Of a DNA stretch of 64,000 nucleotides, positions 32,630 to 44,531 are shown piece by piece. The position numbers and the translations under genes were made by a program. The notes under the pieces are model-generated. The model was not told the origin of the DNA. It saw nothing but the letters and a program-made list of their open reading frames with translations, and did not search any database. Origin of the DNA: Zizania palustris (Eukaryota > Streptophyta > Magnoliopsida > Poales > Poaceae); assembly GCA_019279435.1 (NCBI GenBank), contig JAAALK010000286.1:34719712-34783711 (forward strand). The letters run 5' to 3'. How positions within the stretch are numbered: the stretch's first letter is position 1; every line of letters starts with the position of its first letter.

Positions 32630-34731
32630 CCAGCGGGCTACTGCTTGATCACCAAGGATGGATCATACCCCTCCTGGGGTCAGCATCTTGAGGCACAGGT
32701 AGTTATGGTGTGCCACGGCCCCAAAGCGGTTAAGCATACCCCTTCTGAAGATGGCGTTGTCGATGTAGGGGGTGTCGATGACATCGAAGACGACTTCCTC
32801 GGAGCGCAAAAGGGGACCTTCACCGAAGGTCACCTCCAGGCCGATCTGACCAAGGGCACCGAGGGGTGGCCCTGCGAAGCCTTGGAGTGGCCGGTAGGCG
32901 GGGAGCAGATGCTTCCTAGAGATGCAGAGCTAGTCGAAGGCCTGCACGAAAATGATGTCAGTAGAGCTACCTCCATCGACCAGGATGCGACACACCTCGA
33001 TGCTAGCAACGTCAGTTGTGATAATGAGGGGGTCGGCATGCGGGAACTTGATGCTGACCGTGTCGCTAGCGATGAAGGAGATGGGTACGTGGGACCACTC
33101 GGGGAGCATTGTGGAGGTGGAAGTCGCGATGTGCCCGACTTCTCGAACGTACTCCCTTCGCTGCCACTTCGACATGCTGCCAATGGCCCTCCTACGGATA
33201 TGGGCAGCACCACGCGCTTTCCTTGATCCAACCTATCTTCAAGCTTTGGAGCCGAAACCCTACCGGGCTCCGGGAAGTGCCTTGGGGCTCCTAGTTCGTC
33301 GCTCCGTCCGACCACCTGGATGGACTCGGTGCGGTGGGCGGAGGGCACCTTGTCATAGGAACCCCGCCGAGAGCTTCTCTCGAGGTAGTCGTTCCGGAGG
33401 GCGAGGATGGTCCGGCAAGAATCAGTGTTGTGGCTTCGGTTCTCGCCGTGGACGCTGCAACGAAAAACGATGCTCCCGGCCGAGGGGGGCTTTGCAGGCT
33501 GCTTCTAGGTGGAGGGGCGGCCCCCTCCCGAGGCGTGCTGGAACTTTGTGGGTTTGGGCCTAGGGTGTGATGCTGACGATCTCCCCTCAGAAATGCTTCC
33601 ATCCCCATCGTGAATCACAGTGATGAGGATCTATGGGGGTAGGGGCTAGGACAGAGGGTGGTTCATAGATCTTGACGTCCGGAGTCCGGACGGGGGCGAT
33701 CATTGCCTGTCGCCGCAGTTGCCCCTCTTCGGATCGTGCATACTCCTCAAAGTATGTCATAAGCTGGGCCACCAAAGATATTGTCTTTTGGTGGAGTTTG
33801 TCGAGGAGGCCAGGGTTGATGACGCCTTCGTGAGCAGCATTGATGATGGAGGATGCCAATAGCGCCTTGATCTAGGCCTTAGTGTGGGCGAAGCGCTGTG
33901 AGTACTGCCGCAACGTTTCATCGGGCTGCTACTTCACTTGGAAGAGGCTCCTGGTGGACATGGGGGCCACGAAGGTCCCCTAGAAGTTGTTGATAAACTT
34001 CTTCTTCAGCTGGTCCCATGACCTGAGGGATCCCGACCGCAGCGACCAGAACCAACGGAGGGCAATACCTTCGAGGGCTAGGGGAAAACATTTTGCCATC
34101 GTGTCCCGGAGTCCTCCACAGGTTTCTATCGCTAGGGCATAGGAGCAAGAAAACCCTCCGGGGTCAGCTTCCCCGGAGTACTTTAGGAGCTTTGCCGCGC
34201 AGAACTTTGAGTCGAACCGCACCCTTTGCAAATCAGGGTGTAGCGGGGATTCTTCGTTGTAAGACGCATTCTCCTCCTGCCTTTGGTTCCCCTAGTCTTC
34301 GTCGTCGCTTAGTGCAACGGCCTCAACCCCCATTACGCGCGGGGGTTCTGAGGGGCGGACTGCGGCTAACTGCCGCCATTGCTCTAGCTTGGCCCTCAGT
34401 CGAGCATTCTCGGCGGCCAACATGTCAGCCTGGCTCCCGCTGCCTCCAGATTTCGTCTCTAGGTCTTGCAAGCGAGCAAAGTCAGTCCGGAGAACCATAG
34501 CTGGGCGATTGCCTGGGGGGTGGAGCCCAGCGAGCCCCTCCTGGGTAGCCGTCGGGTTCCCTGCTGAGGGTCCCGCCAAGTCGGAGAGGTCCCGAGTCCC
34601 CAGCACCTCTCCTGGTGCCGGGTCCGGAACTGCCCTTGGAACCGCATGGGGCTGGCGGGGATGGCCCCCGACCTCGAGGTCCGAGCATACCTTCGGAGTG
34701 GGGCCATGCCCGCACCTTTCTTGGTCGACAT
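32630..34731 (-). pseudogene. Element C gag and protease (broken)
   Basis: A likely start ATG at 34731 opens MSTKKGAGMAPLRR, and a frameshift follows within about 60 codons. The gag domain is clear at 34231-33980 (YALAIETCGG, WFWSLRSGSL). The Cys/His cluster (C.VHGENRSHNTDSC) is recoverable near 33460-33410 in a shifted frame. The protease loop LVDGGSSTDI lies near 32960-32985, with the same D-G-G as A and B. About 250 residues between gag and the Cys/His cluster contain stops. Confidence 0.85.
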
Positions 34732-34783
34732 GCTTCCTTCTAGAATGTAGGGTGGAGAGGACGTTAGCTTCTTGAACTAAGAT

Positions 34784-34801
34784 CCCCACAGACGGTGCCA
34801 A
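34784..34801 (-). promoter_or_regulatory. Element C primer-binding site
   Basis: On the minus strand TGGCACCGTCTGTGGGGA begins shortly after the LTR end, as in element A with two or three substitutions. Confidence 0.75.
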
Positions 34802-34802
34802 C

Positions 34803-35466
34803 TATTGGTACAAAAGATTACACCGACAGGTTTTGAGAGAGTCTAAAGTGGAAAGCTTAGCTCAAAGCTATATTCTTGGATCACGAGTTGCATGTCTTTA
34901 CAATACAAAGAGGGGGGTATTTATAGTGGAGCCCCACTCTGGCCAATACCCTCGGGCCCCTCTAACATTCATACGCCGTACAACTGCCATTCTCCTAACT
35001 GGCAAGGGTACAATCCTAACTACTCTACCAGTCATCACATGACGTGGCTACAGTGCCAATTACTACAGCACGTCGCCGCGATCTTGCCGCATACTTAATA
35101 GGACTAGATAGGTACCGGCCACCCGTCTCGGCCTCTGAGACTATAGTGCATCGTAGATAACGTGCTCCAACCTCGACTGATGTCGCCTCTTCACAACAAG
35201 CTCTACACTCCCCCTTTTAGGGCCTTGACAGAGTCATCTCTGGGGTCCCCTCAAGATGGCCCTCGGAGTCCGGAGGCCTTCCTTCCGATCTCCGGTTTGG
35301 AGGCTGAGGGCTCTGGACTCTGAGTCCTGCCTTCAGGCGAGCATCGCCTTGCTGGGACCTTTGACAACTTCGGTCATACGACTCCTAGACTCTCAGAGTC
35401 ATGCCTCGCGGTCCGCGCTGCAGCCTTCATGCTTCTCGGGTACCATCCAAATTATCAACCCCAACA
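34803..35466 (-). repeat. Element C 5' LTR (664 bp)
   Basis: On the minus strand it begins TGTTGGGG at 35466 and ends CCAATA at 34803, where CCAACA would be expected; one C-to-T change explains it. A minus-strand TATAAATACCCCCC lies near 34915-34925, as in the LTRs of A and B. Only one copy is in the window, so the boundaries rest on termini and primer-binding site rather than on LTR comparison. Confidence 0.75.
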
Positions 35467-35568
35467 ATTATCAAACTAAATGTAGAGAATATGTCTGAAA
35501 ACAAACCGGATGCAACCAGATATTAGTAATATCATATTTTTCCCTATTTTTTAGATTTAATATGGAAC
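35467..35568. other. AT-rich sequence between elements C and E (older target DNA)
   Basis: No gene is seen. It ends in GGAAC, the left target duplication of E. The other side of E's insertion resumes at 56868. The joined sequence is AT-rich with two CGGATA words on the right side. Confidence 0.6.
35564..35568. other. Target-site duplication of element E, left copy (GGAAC)
   Basis: The right copy at 56863-56867 reads AGAAC, one transition different. Confidence 0.75.
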
Positions 35569-36926
35569 TGTTGACACAGAAACATGCCCCCGCACTTGGG
35601 TCAGTTCGACGATCCAAAAGTGTGTGGATACTTAGGAACAAGCCTAAGCGTAACACAACACTAACGTCGTGTTCTGACTACCCTTAACCGTGGCAAAGGG
35701 TGGAATCACCACGTAATCAGATTACACAAGAAATAATCCAATTAGCCAAAAGAAATATATAAATAAAATAAACCAGTCAGCTGGACAGAGCTCGACTAGT
35801 TCGAAGTGTATCGTGTGAAGGGTTCATCGAAGGGGGGGGCCTTTGGCGTTTGGTGCAAAGGGTTCGCCGAAGGTAGTCTTCGGCGTTCGGATCGATCTGG
35901 CTGAAGGCAGGCTCCGAATATATCTCTGACGTGAAATCACCTCCGAACGACAGGGTTCGGTGTGAAGTCTCCAACACGGCAAAAACACTCCAACGTGACG
36001 CGCTGGCACAACTTCGTCCGGTGTGGAGTACTAGAGTGATGAAGCCTAGTGCAACAAAGCCTGCTGCGGAGCGCTCTAGCCTGGGAACCCAACCAGACTG
36101 ACAACAACATGACGGGTCTGACACAGGTAGTCGAAGCAGGGGTCTGCCGAAGGGTGTCCTAGCAGCCTCCGAAACCAGTTTCCTAGCTCCAGACACCTCC
36201 CGCGAAGGGGCTTCGGTCGTGAAAACCTGCAACAGAATAGAGATCAAGTGCCAATTCGTCTTGGAGACAAAATTTACTAAGTGTTGCGGTAGAGAAACAA
36301 AGGTAGCAATCTGTTACATAGATTAACGGATGCTTCACAGGCGATGTAACAAGGTGATAGTAATCTGTTACGTATTTTAATGGATACTTCACAAGCAAAG
36401 TAACAAGGATTACCACTGTTCCGAAGTGGCCAGCAGAGGTCTTCCAGGCAAACCCACGAAGGTTGTGCAGAAAGGTAAATAAAATAAAAGTAAAGTACGG
36501 TTCAAAGCTAGGGCTTCGTGGTTAAATTGTGTCGGGGGGGTTAATGAACCGACCTCACCCCTATATTTATAGGGGCTAGTCGTCTTATCTCTAAAGTTAA
36601 TCTGGTAGGATTCAGCCTAATCAAGTTTAGGGATAAAAACAATCAGAATCAGACTCAAACTCTATCTCCGAAGCCAGCCCGAAGTGGGCCTTTGGCAGGC
36701 CTGCCGAAGCCTGCTCTTCGGGCGAAAGCTTCGACGAGGCAGGCCTCCGGAGGGCCTTTGGGCCGAAGCTAGCAGGCCCCTAAAAGACCTCCGGAGCCCA
36801 ATGTTTGATGGGCCCTCGGCCCTATAAGGCTTCGGCCTGATCGAGGACTTGTGTATTTTTGGCCCAAATTACCAAAATTGATATTTTGATAATCTTGACC
36901 ATTAATGCCATTTTTTGCTATCAACA
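35569..36926 (-). repeat. Element E 3' LTR (1358 bp)
   Basis: Reads on the minus strand from TGTTGATAGC (36926) to GTGTCAACA (35569), the termini of D's LTR. The minus-strand TATA box is at 36564-36571. The LTR-proximal purine tract is on its right (AGGAGGTCATG in the minus sense, about 36927-36940). Confidence 0.93.
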
Positions 36927-36989
36927 CATGACCTCCTACCTTTTAGTGAACTAAAAACATAACGGGCTAAGGACGATACCTTCCATATC

Positions 36990-38198
36990 GGCCTTTCGAC
37001 ACTTTTTAAGCGCTTTGCCACACACTTGGGAAGTATTTTTTTCAAATACCTGCTATTCAATGCTCTTCAAAATCGCTTTTCTTGTAGAGATTCTAACAAG
37101 TACGCATTACATGGAGCGATTTTGGCTATTTTGAATGGACCTTCCCAACTAGGCGACCATTTACCAAATTTGGGGCTCTTAGTGCCTAATGGCAAAATCG
37201 TCTTCCAAACCAAGTCACCAACTTGAAACGATTTTGGCTTAACTTTTTTATTGTAGGCTCTAGATATTCTTCTTTTGTCTTTTCTCTATAGCTTCTAAAG
37301 CCCTTAACCTCTTATCAGTTACTTATTCCAAATTGTCTTTTAAAAGAGTTTCATATTCATCGACTGATAAGCCATCTTGTTTAAGAAATCTTAAAGAGCC
37401 AACATCTACTTCCACCGGTAGAACGACTTCTTGCCCATATACTCACTCATATGGACTAACTTTGGTAGCACCGTGCTTTTCAACTCTACAAACCCACAAT
37501 GCTTCTAACAACACTTCATGCCACCTTTTAGGGAACTCTTCAATTTTCCTCTTAATGAGTTTAATCATAGTTTTATTACTAGACTCGTCCTGACCATTGG
37601 CCTGAGCATAATATGGTGAAGAGTTTATCAACTTAATACCATAAAATTTAGCAAAGTCTCTCACTTCTTTAGCAACAAATGAAGCACCTTTATTTGTAGT
37701 GAGAGTTTGGGGAATACCGAATCTATGTATAATGTGCTTCAAGATAAAATCAATTACCTCATTGTGAGTCATGTTCTTGAGAGGCACGATTTCGGTCCAT
37801 TTGGTGAAGTAGTCCATCGCCATCAGCACGAACCGATGCCCTTTTGAAGAGGGAGGATGAATTTGGCCGATGAAGTCTAAACCCCAACCTCGGAACGACC
37901 ATGACTTGATAATAGGATTAAGTAGCGATGTAGGAGCTAACTGAATATTACCAAACTTTTGACATGCTTCACACCCTCTATAGTATTTAAAACAATCCAC
38001 AATCATAGTCGGCCAGTAGAAACCCACTCTTTTAAGCATCCAACTCATTTTCTGGGCCGACTGATGAGTGCCACAAAGCCCCTCATGGACTTCTCCTGTA
38101 ACTACTTTGGATTGATCGGCACCTAAGAATTTTAAGAGTACTCCATCAATAGTTCGGTGGTATAACACGTCATCTAGCAATACAAATTTAAATGCTTA
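36990..38198 (-). pseudogene. Element E integrase (broken)
   Basis: The zinc region (EVHEGLCGTHQSAQ, then CEACQKFG) and catalytic core (GWGLDFIGQIHPP; TTNKGASF, where the usual Asp-Asn-Gly reads Asn-Lys-Gly; ANGQDESSNKT) are open from 38180 to 37443. At 38181-38190 two adjacent codons, Arg and Gln in D, are both stops here. Downstream of 37443 there are several stops. Confidence 0.88.
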
Positions 38199-39460
38199 TC
38201 ACCGAACTTTCCGATCAACCCTTTGATCGGGATCTCTTAAATACTGGACGATTGGAATTCTCCAATCATCCTTATGGACATCCAGAGGGTTTGCCAACTC
38301 CTTCCCTATGATAATGTATAAGTTGCTAACTTTGAAGTGCCCGCCAGGCCTCTCCTGTTTCTGCCGAAGGCTGACCGGATCAGTCGTGCGGAGCCGATCA
38401 GACCGAAGCCTTCCGCTGGAGGGGTCCGATGTGTGAAGACTTCTGTCGCCCGAAAGGCTTCGGCGCATGGGCTCCGGCGTGCAGGTCCCTTCGGCGGATG
38501 AAGGTCTCTGGCACAAGGGCTTCGGCATGTGACGCCTTTCGGTGGTCAGAGGGGTCTGATCTAGAGGGTCCACCAGACCTCGCATTTGCCTGAAGTCCCT
38601 AGCTTCGGTAGTGAGACCAAGCATGGGCTTTTCTTGTATAGAAAACTTTCCTCTCCTGACTTGATAGCCATATTTCTTACTGAGCCAAATCGTTTGCAGT
38701 TGAGTTGGCTTCTCTTGACACGTAAGAAATTTTAAAGATGTCGAAAGTAGCAACTATGTCTAAACATTTATCCAAGTAACTATTTAGCAAGCCATTAAAA
38801 CATTGAGCAATTTTATCTACTTGTTGTACTACTAACAGAGAATCACCATGTGCATGAACATGTTTAGCACCTATGGATCCTAGAAATTCAAGTCCTAGCA
38901 ATATAGCTTCATATTCACCTTAGTTATTAGTAGAAGGAAATTCTAAGCGGGCCGAGGTTTCGAAGCGCATGCCGCTAGGTGATATGAAAACTACCCCGAT
39001 ACCTTGGCCATTCTTACAAGCTGAACCATCAAAATAAAGTTTCCATGGCACTACTTCAATTAGAGCACTATCATTACCCCAATTAACATCTACGTGGTGA
39101 TCAACTATAAAATTAGCGACAATTTGGCCTTTCATAGCTCTTAGAGGTTCATAAGCCAAATCGTACTCAATCAAAGCGTAAGCCCACTTTTTGATTCTTC
39201 CACTTAGAATCAGCTTTTGCAACAAGTACTTTATGACATCGGTTTGTCAAGCGATAATACATGTGCTAGGGAGAAGATAGTGACGTAATTTGGTACATGC
39301 ATAATAAAGTGATAAACACAAACGCTCCACGAACACGTACCTTGTTTTGGTATCTAGCAGGCGGCGGCTCAAGAATGTGATGATGTACTCTTTTCCCTCC
39401 ACCTCCTGAGTTAGCACAGATCCTATCACGCTATCTTCTACAGCAATGCACAGCTGAAAC
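38199..39460 (-). pseudogene. Element E RNase H domains and linker (broken)
   Basis: The RT-linked RNase H (MIGSVLTQEVEGKEYIITF, 39429-39247) leads to the second RNase H (WKLYFDGSACKNGQGIG, then STNN and EAILLGLEFLGSIGAKH..HGDS). It is followed by a long linker of about 130 residues, with repeated PEP/PMR-like and CCGAAG-rich codons, before integrase. The linker is also expanded in D but is not in A, B or C. Confidence 0.85.
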
Positions 39461-40701
39461 AGAATTCAAGCTTTTGGTGCTCTTACCACAGGCGGTGATG
39501 ACAGACACTCTTTAATCTTGTCAAAGGCGCTTTGCTGATTTACCCCCCAAGTTAACTAGGCTTCATTCATTAGCCGGAGTATAGGGACAAAAGCATCGAT
39601 CTTGCTAGACAAGTTAGATATAAAGCGACGCAAATAATTCATCTTGCCTAGCAATTTTTGCACGTCTTTTTTGCATGTCGGCGCTGCAAAGTTTCTAATC
39701 TTTTCAAGCCTCTTAGAATCAATTTTAATACCCTTTTTCATGAATCATGAATCCTAGGAACTTGCCTGCCGACACACCAAAAGCACACTTGAGCGGGTTC
39801 ATTTTTAAGCCATATTGATGCATCCTATCAAAAGCGACTCTCAAATCAGCTAAGTGGTTTCCCATAGCATCCGATTTGACCACAACATCATCTATGTAGA
39901 CTTCTAACATAACTCCTAGCAAGTCATGAAAGATTAAGTTCATAGCACATTGATATGTTGTGCCAACATTCTTTAAACCAAAAATCATAACTACCCATTC
40001 AAACAAGCCGACAAAACTAGTGCATCGAAAGGCTGTCTTGTAGACGTCCTCTTCGGCCGTAAAAAATTGATTATAACCAGTGTTGCCATCAAGAAAACTT
40101 AGTACCTTGTGTCTTGAAGCATCGTTGATCAACATGTCGGCTATCGGCATGGGATACTTGTCTTTCGGGGTGGCCTTGTTCAGATCCCTGAAATCAATAC
40201 AAACTCGTATTTTTCGCTCCCCTTCTTTTCTACAGGCACAATGTTAGCGACCCATTCAGCATATCTACATGGCCTAATAAACTCAGCCTTGAGTAATCAT
40301 TCTATCTCCTCTTTAACTCGGTCATAGACGGCCGAGTTAAAGTGACGAGGGGGTTGTTTATAAGGACTAAATCCGAGTTTAATAGGCAGCCAATGGTCCA
40401 CGAGCTCGCGGCTTAATCCAGGTATTTCTCTATACTCCCATGCAAAACAATCAACGTATGACCAAAGCAATTTTATTACTTCGGCCTTCTCATCAGCCTG
40501 TAAATGTTGGTTTACAAAAGTCGGCCTTGGAATGATACCATTGCATATATCGACTTCTTCTAAGGGATCGACTGACGCAAAACCTTGTCCTAACTTTCCT
40601 ACTTCGCTAAAGTCTTCAATGGCCTCGACAATACCATCTTTAGAAGACCGATATTGCTCTATGCGTGACTTTAGCCAATCAAGATTATTTTTACTAGACA
40701 T
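39461..40701 (-). pseudogene. Element E reverse transcriptase (broken)
   Basis: Upstream linker 40701-40297 (SSKNNLDWLKSRIEQ...), then RT with MPIADMLINDAS, FGLKNVGTTY and the catalytic YIDD near 39900. A frameshift lies near 39740 and another near 40270. Residues match D's RT closely. Confidence 0.9.
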
Positions 40702-40892
40702 GACTACTAATTTAGAAATAGCCGTGCTACATCAGCCGATTTTACAGACACGAGCACAAAACATCCTCCGGACATGCTAACGAAGTCGTAATCCGAAAGG
40801 TCTCTTCCTGATAGACACACCACTTTGTCGTGGATGGCGTCGATGGACACATCGACCAATGCTACCTAGGCCGAAGTGTCTGCTGGTACAAC

Positions 40893-41555
40893 TTATACAT
40901 CATCGTCGTCCCATTGTATTAGATGTTGGTGCAAAGTAGAAGGAATACAACAATTCATATGAATCCAGTCATGCCTAAGAAGCACACTGTAGTTACCTTG
41001 CACGTCAATGACAAAGAATGCTGTCGGTAACGTCTTGTTACCCACCATCAACTCCAAGGAGAGTACGCCTATTGCTTCGGAACTCTCGCCGTTGAAGCCA
41101 TTGAGCATTAGGTTGGTTTTCTTCAAGTCTTCTTCGCCACTGCCAAGCTTCTTCAAGGGAGTGTAAGGAATTAAGTTGATTGTGGCGCATCTATCGATGA
41201 GCATTCTGGAGATCAGCTTTCCATCAATGTGACCTCCGACGTAGAGAGGCTTTAGGTGGCGAGCCAAATCCTCGACTTTCTCAAAAATAGCGTCTCGTGG
41301 GACCTCGGCCTCGTCTTGTGGTAGAGCGCTCTCGGCGGGCAGCATGACGATGTTGATGTCCATCGCATGAGGTGCGGGCCCCTCGGAGACAGGCGTGTAG
41401 TCGTTGTCAAGCATGTCGTCGTCGTCGTCGTTCGGAATGGTGACTGGGTTCTTTGTCTCCATCGATTTGGGCTTCCATACCTGTTTCATGATTGTTCGAG
41501 GGCGTATTTCTTCAAAAATGGTGTCTCGCTCATCCTCGGCCTTCTTTTCATGCAT
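40893..41555 (-). pseudogene. Element E protease region
   Basis: 220 open codons. An acidic run of five Asp residues near 41420 precedes the protease loop MLIDRCATINLIPYT near 41180-41210, where a Gly is expected after Asp. The domain continues as LSLELMVGNKTLPTAFFVID, typical of retroviral-type aspartic proteases in plant gypsy elements. Confidence 0.82.
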
Positions 41556-42717
41556 CTCCTATGATCGCAGACGTTGCAGGCATCTTTTCTGTGACTTGGA
41601 CATGCCCGGAGGTGCCCAAAATCGTTGTGGCGTGGTTCTAGGCACCACCACCTTGCTTCTGTGATTTTTGGCCGAAGGGGTGTTACTCGGGTCGACCTTG
41701 TATATTTTATGTTCCTCAGGTGCCTCTGTGCAGACCCTGTCGGTCGGACCGGCCTCATTCGGCCGATCGGACCGGGCTTCAGAGCTGGCCTCAGCCGAAC
41801 TAAGGGGCTTAACTCTGACGGCTTTGGTGAGGGGGCCTTCAGGATTGATACTTCCTGAGACCCTACCTTGACTGTGATGGCTTCGGACTCCCTCTCCTTC
41901 GCCTCCTCGTGCCCATCTTCCTTGGCTTCGTCTTGTGTGAGTCAATTCGGAGGTACTATGAAGAGCTTGTGGAAGACGCCCCCCTTCATCGTGTCTGTTT
42001 ATCCCTGCCAATTATGGTACTCTGAAGGAAAACAGGGGGCAATGGTATACTGCGAAGTGTGCTCTGGGGTGAGGTGTATGGAGCCCACGGGGTCCTTTCC
42101 CAATTGTACGATGGATGCATTGGTGACTCTAGAGGCTTCGCCCATTGTGAGCCGAACCCATTGCCTGGAGGGGGGTTCAGCCACATCGAAGGTATTTCAG
42201 ACCATACTAGCGAAGGGTCCTACAAGGGCGGAGGTATGTTTGGCCATTGTACGCCGAAGCCTCCCACCAGAAGGTTCGTCGAGAGCGGAGCTGAGTTCGG
42301 CCATTGGGGTTCGAGCTCGTTGTGCGAGAGGTTAGGCCACTAGGGTCCAAAGCCACTGTGGGGAGGGTTCGGCCACTATAGTCCAAAGCCATCGTGCGGA
42401 GGATTCGACCACTGTGGTCTGAAGTCATCCTCCGATTGCTTTGGCCCCTTCAGTTGTCTTAGCTTTTTTGGATGGGGCCTATTTCCTTGGCTTTTTGCTG
42501 GTGTTTGTTTAACAACATCTGGTATGTTACCTTTGGTTTCTTGCGAGCCATAGCCGAAGGTGACGTGTTGACATTCCTTTTCCACACTCCTACTTTAGGG
42601 TTCTTTGGTACGAGTGTGCGTGTGCGCGATTCTCCAATAATAATTGTTTTCCCCTTAGTTGACTCGGCCTATTCTAGCTGAATCAATACTTTCTTCTCGT
42701 CGAGGTCGACGGTGTTC
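41556..42717 (-). pseudogene. Element E gag end and protease linker, right-truncated by F
   Basis: Low-complexity Pro/Asn-rich coding remnant. The frame next to F (MNTVDLDEKKVLIQLE) continues E's gag from 54332. Several stops are present. No domain is recognised in the middle. Confidence 0.7.
42285..42430. repeat. 36-bp tandem repeat in E gag linker, about 4 units
   Basis: Units of the form GGAGGGTTCGGCCACTATAG then TCCAAAGCCATCGTGC. In the minus-strand reading this gives 12-residue Pro-rich repeats (WPNPPHSGFGP-like). Confidence 0.75.
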
Positions 42718-42722
42718 ATGGG
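42718..42722. other. Target-site duplication of element F, left copy (ATGGG)
   Basis: The right copy at 54332-54336 is ACGGG, one transition different. Confidence 0.75.
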
Positions 42723-44466
42723 TGAGGAGCCATGTTGAAGATCATGGGCCTCATGGCTCTAGAAGTGATGAGTGATTATCAACGGAAGTCAACAGAGAGA
42801 CACGAAGAGGAGACAAGACCTGTCGTGTCTTGGTACACGTGTGACTCAAGTACACGGGCGGCGAGCGACTGCCGGGGAGAGGGGCTGCGTAGTCAGGCCA
42901 GCCCAATCCGAGTACATGGGCCAGGAACGACAGGGGACCCTCTAGTCTATTGACCATGTTTGACCCAGGTAAACGGGCGGCGAGCGATTGCCAGGCTGAG
43001 GGATCCGCGGAATCGGGCCGGCCTAATGCGGGTACTCGGTGCGAAGACAACGGACGCTTTGTCGGTTTCAGTGTAAAACCGACGCAACTATCTAGACTGC
43101 CCATCGGAGATCAGACGGTCCTGAAGCGAAGCCGTATCTGCTACGAAAGCTCCGCATTAGGACAAGTTACCTTTAGATAGGATTTTACTATTTTGCCTTT
43201 TAGGCCCATAGTCTGTGTTAGTCGAGTCTTTAAAAATCCTAAGGGTATTTTGGTCTTTTTTTGTTTAGTTCGGCGTCTGTAAATAAACCTTAAGGGTATA
43301 TTAAGATTTTCTTGATTAATTGGGCTGCCTATAAATAGGGCCCCAATCCCCTAGGGTTTCTTAACTCATTTTGAATGAAAAATCAGGGTTCACACCTTAT
43401 CTCAGAATTATTCCTCTACTGAGTATTGTTCCTTCGCCACATTTGTTCTTCCCTGTTCTTCACGTAGATTCATTTTTTCTCTCTGGGATCTCTGGTTTTT
43501 GTTCCTGTTGCATGCGGCTGGCATTGGGACCCATGGCCGGTTTTTTGTTGTGCTCCAGTTATATTCTCATTTGGCCGGGTGTGTGCACAAGTGGCGGCGG
43601 GCCTCGATGTTCCACTGCACTGAGCCGAGCAGAGCGCTGGCTGTCTAGACTGCCGGCGGTTTTCTTCACCAAGGCGCTTGGGCATCGACCAGGCTCAATG
43701 CTTCTCTAGAGGATCAGACACGTGGTGGTGCTGCTCGCCGATTTGGTTGAGCACAGTGCGCTGAGGCATGGTGTTCAACAAGTCTTTGCGCCTGGGCAGA
43801 GGACATGAAGAAGGAGGCTTCAGACACAAAATTGATGCAGATGTATGGAGCAAGAAGTCTACAGCGCACAGGAACTCATGGTTTGCAAAATAGGAACAAT
43901 AACATTTCTTGATTTTCGTGCATCTTCATTTATTTCGGTAGTTCTTTTTTAGATTTTGTTTTATAGCTGAAAAAATTATTCTGGTTACATGAAGAATATG
44001 CATTGATACATCTGAGAGCTGTGTTTATTTATTGTGTTAATTTTTGTCTAATTAAATGCATTAAACATTGTGCTTATCTCATTCTTGTTGAACTGTCTAT
44101 GAACTGAGAATGTTTTTCCTTGCACATGATGAAATTACTGTGTTTTGTTGAAATGTCTTGAGATATGCCATTCAATTTGTGAGTAGTTTTTTTTGTTGTT
44201 AATCTACCTTTAAGCACTTGTTGGTGTCTTTTCAATTAGGATAACAGTCGTTTTTAGGCTAGATTATTTTTAGTGCTTATGATCTCTCAGACTATCGCAT
44301 CACATCATATTTGACAGGAGAGTGATAGCGCTGTTTTTATCTGTGTGTTTAGGCTAAGATTTTGGTTATCTATTGAGGTGTGTTGGGTGTTGGGAGAAGG
44401 CCATTGATTCGAAAGATTTTTTGAGCGCCCATTCACCCCCCTCTGGTCGGTACTCTCGGTCCTACA
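42723..44466 (+). repeat. Element F 5' LTR (1744 bp)
   Basis: Aligned with 52587-54331; the copies differ at scattered positions including small indels. TATAAATAG occurs at 43330-43338. In the 3' LTR the corresponding site reads CTTAAATAG. I place the start at TGAGGAGCC because identity with the 3' LTR begins there and a purine tract ends just before it at 52586. Confidence 0.92.
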
Positions 44467-44468
44467 AG

Positions 44469-44480
44469 TGGTATCAGAGC
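44469..44480 (+). promoter_or_regulatory. Element F primer-binding site (initiator tRNA-Met)
   Basis: TGGTATCAGAGC lies two bases after the LTR, the standard copia primer site complementary to the 3' end of initiator tRNA-Met. Confidence 0.93.
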
Positions 44481-44531
44481 CTAGTTAGGGTTTTTCTATA
44501 CCTTAACTGGTTCTAACCTGAGGTAGCGATC

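Larger units (their letters stand above)
26348..35466 (-). mobile_element. Element C: decayed Tat-lineage Ty3/gypsy, minus strand, 3' end outside window
   Basis: From right to left: 5' LTR (34803-35466), primer-binding site, gag, protease, RT, two RNase H domains, integrase ending at 29238, a 35-bp tandem repeat, and the antisense gene (+ strand). It is cut at 26348 by element D. Proteins are close relatives of A and B (for example the shared YMDD RT and FGLRNAGATF), but the LTR is different, so it is a sister family. Confidence 0.92.

Noticed and set aside
33291..33608. Open frames of about 100 codons on both strands of the C gag region
   Set aside because: GC-rich shadow frames; the real gag Cys/His motif is in another frame.
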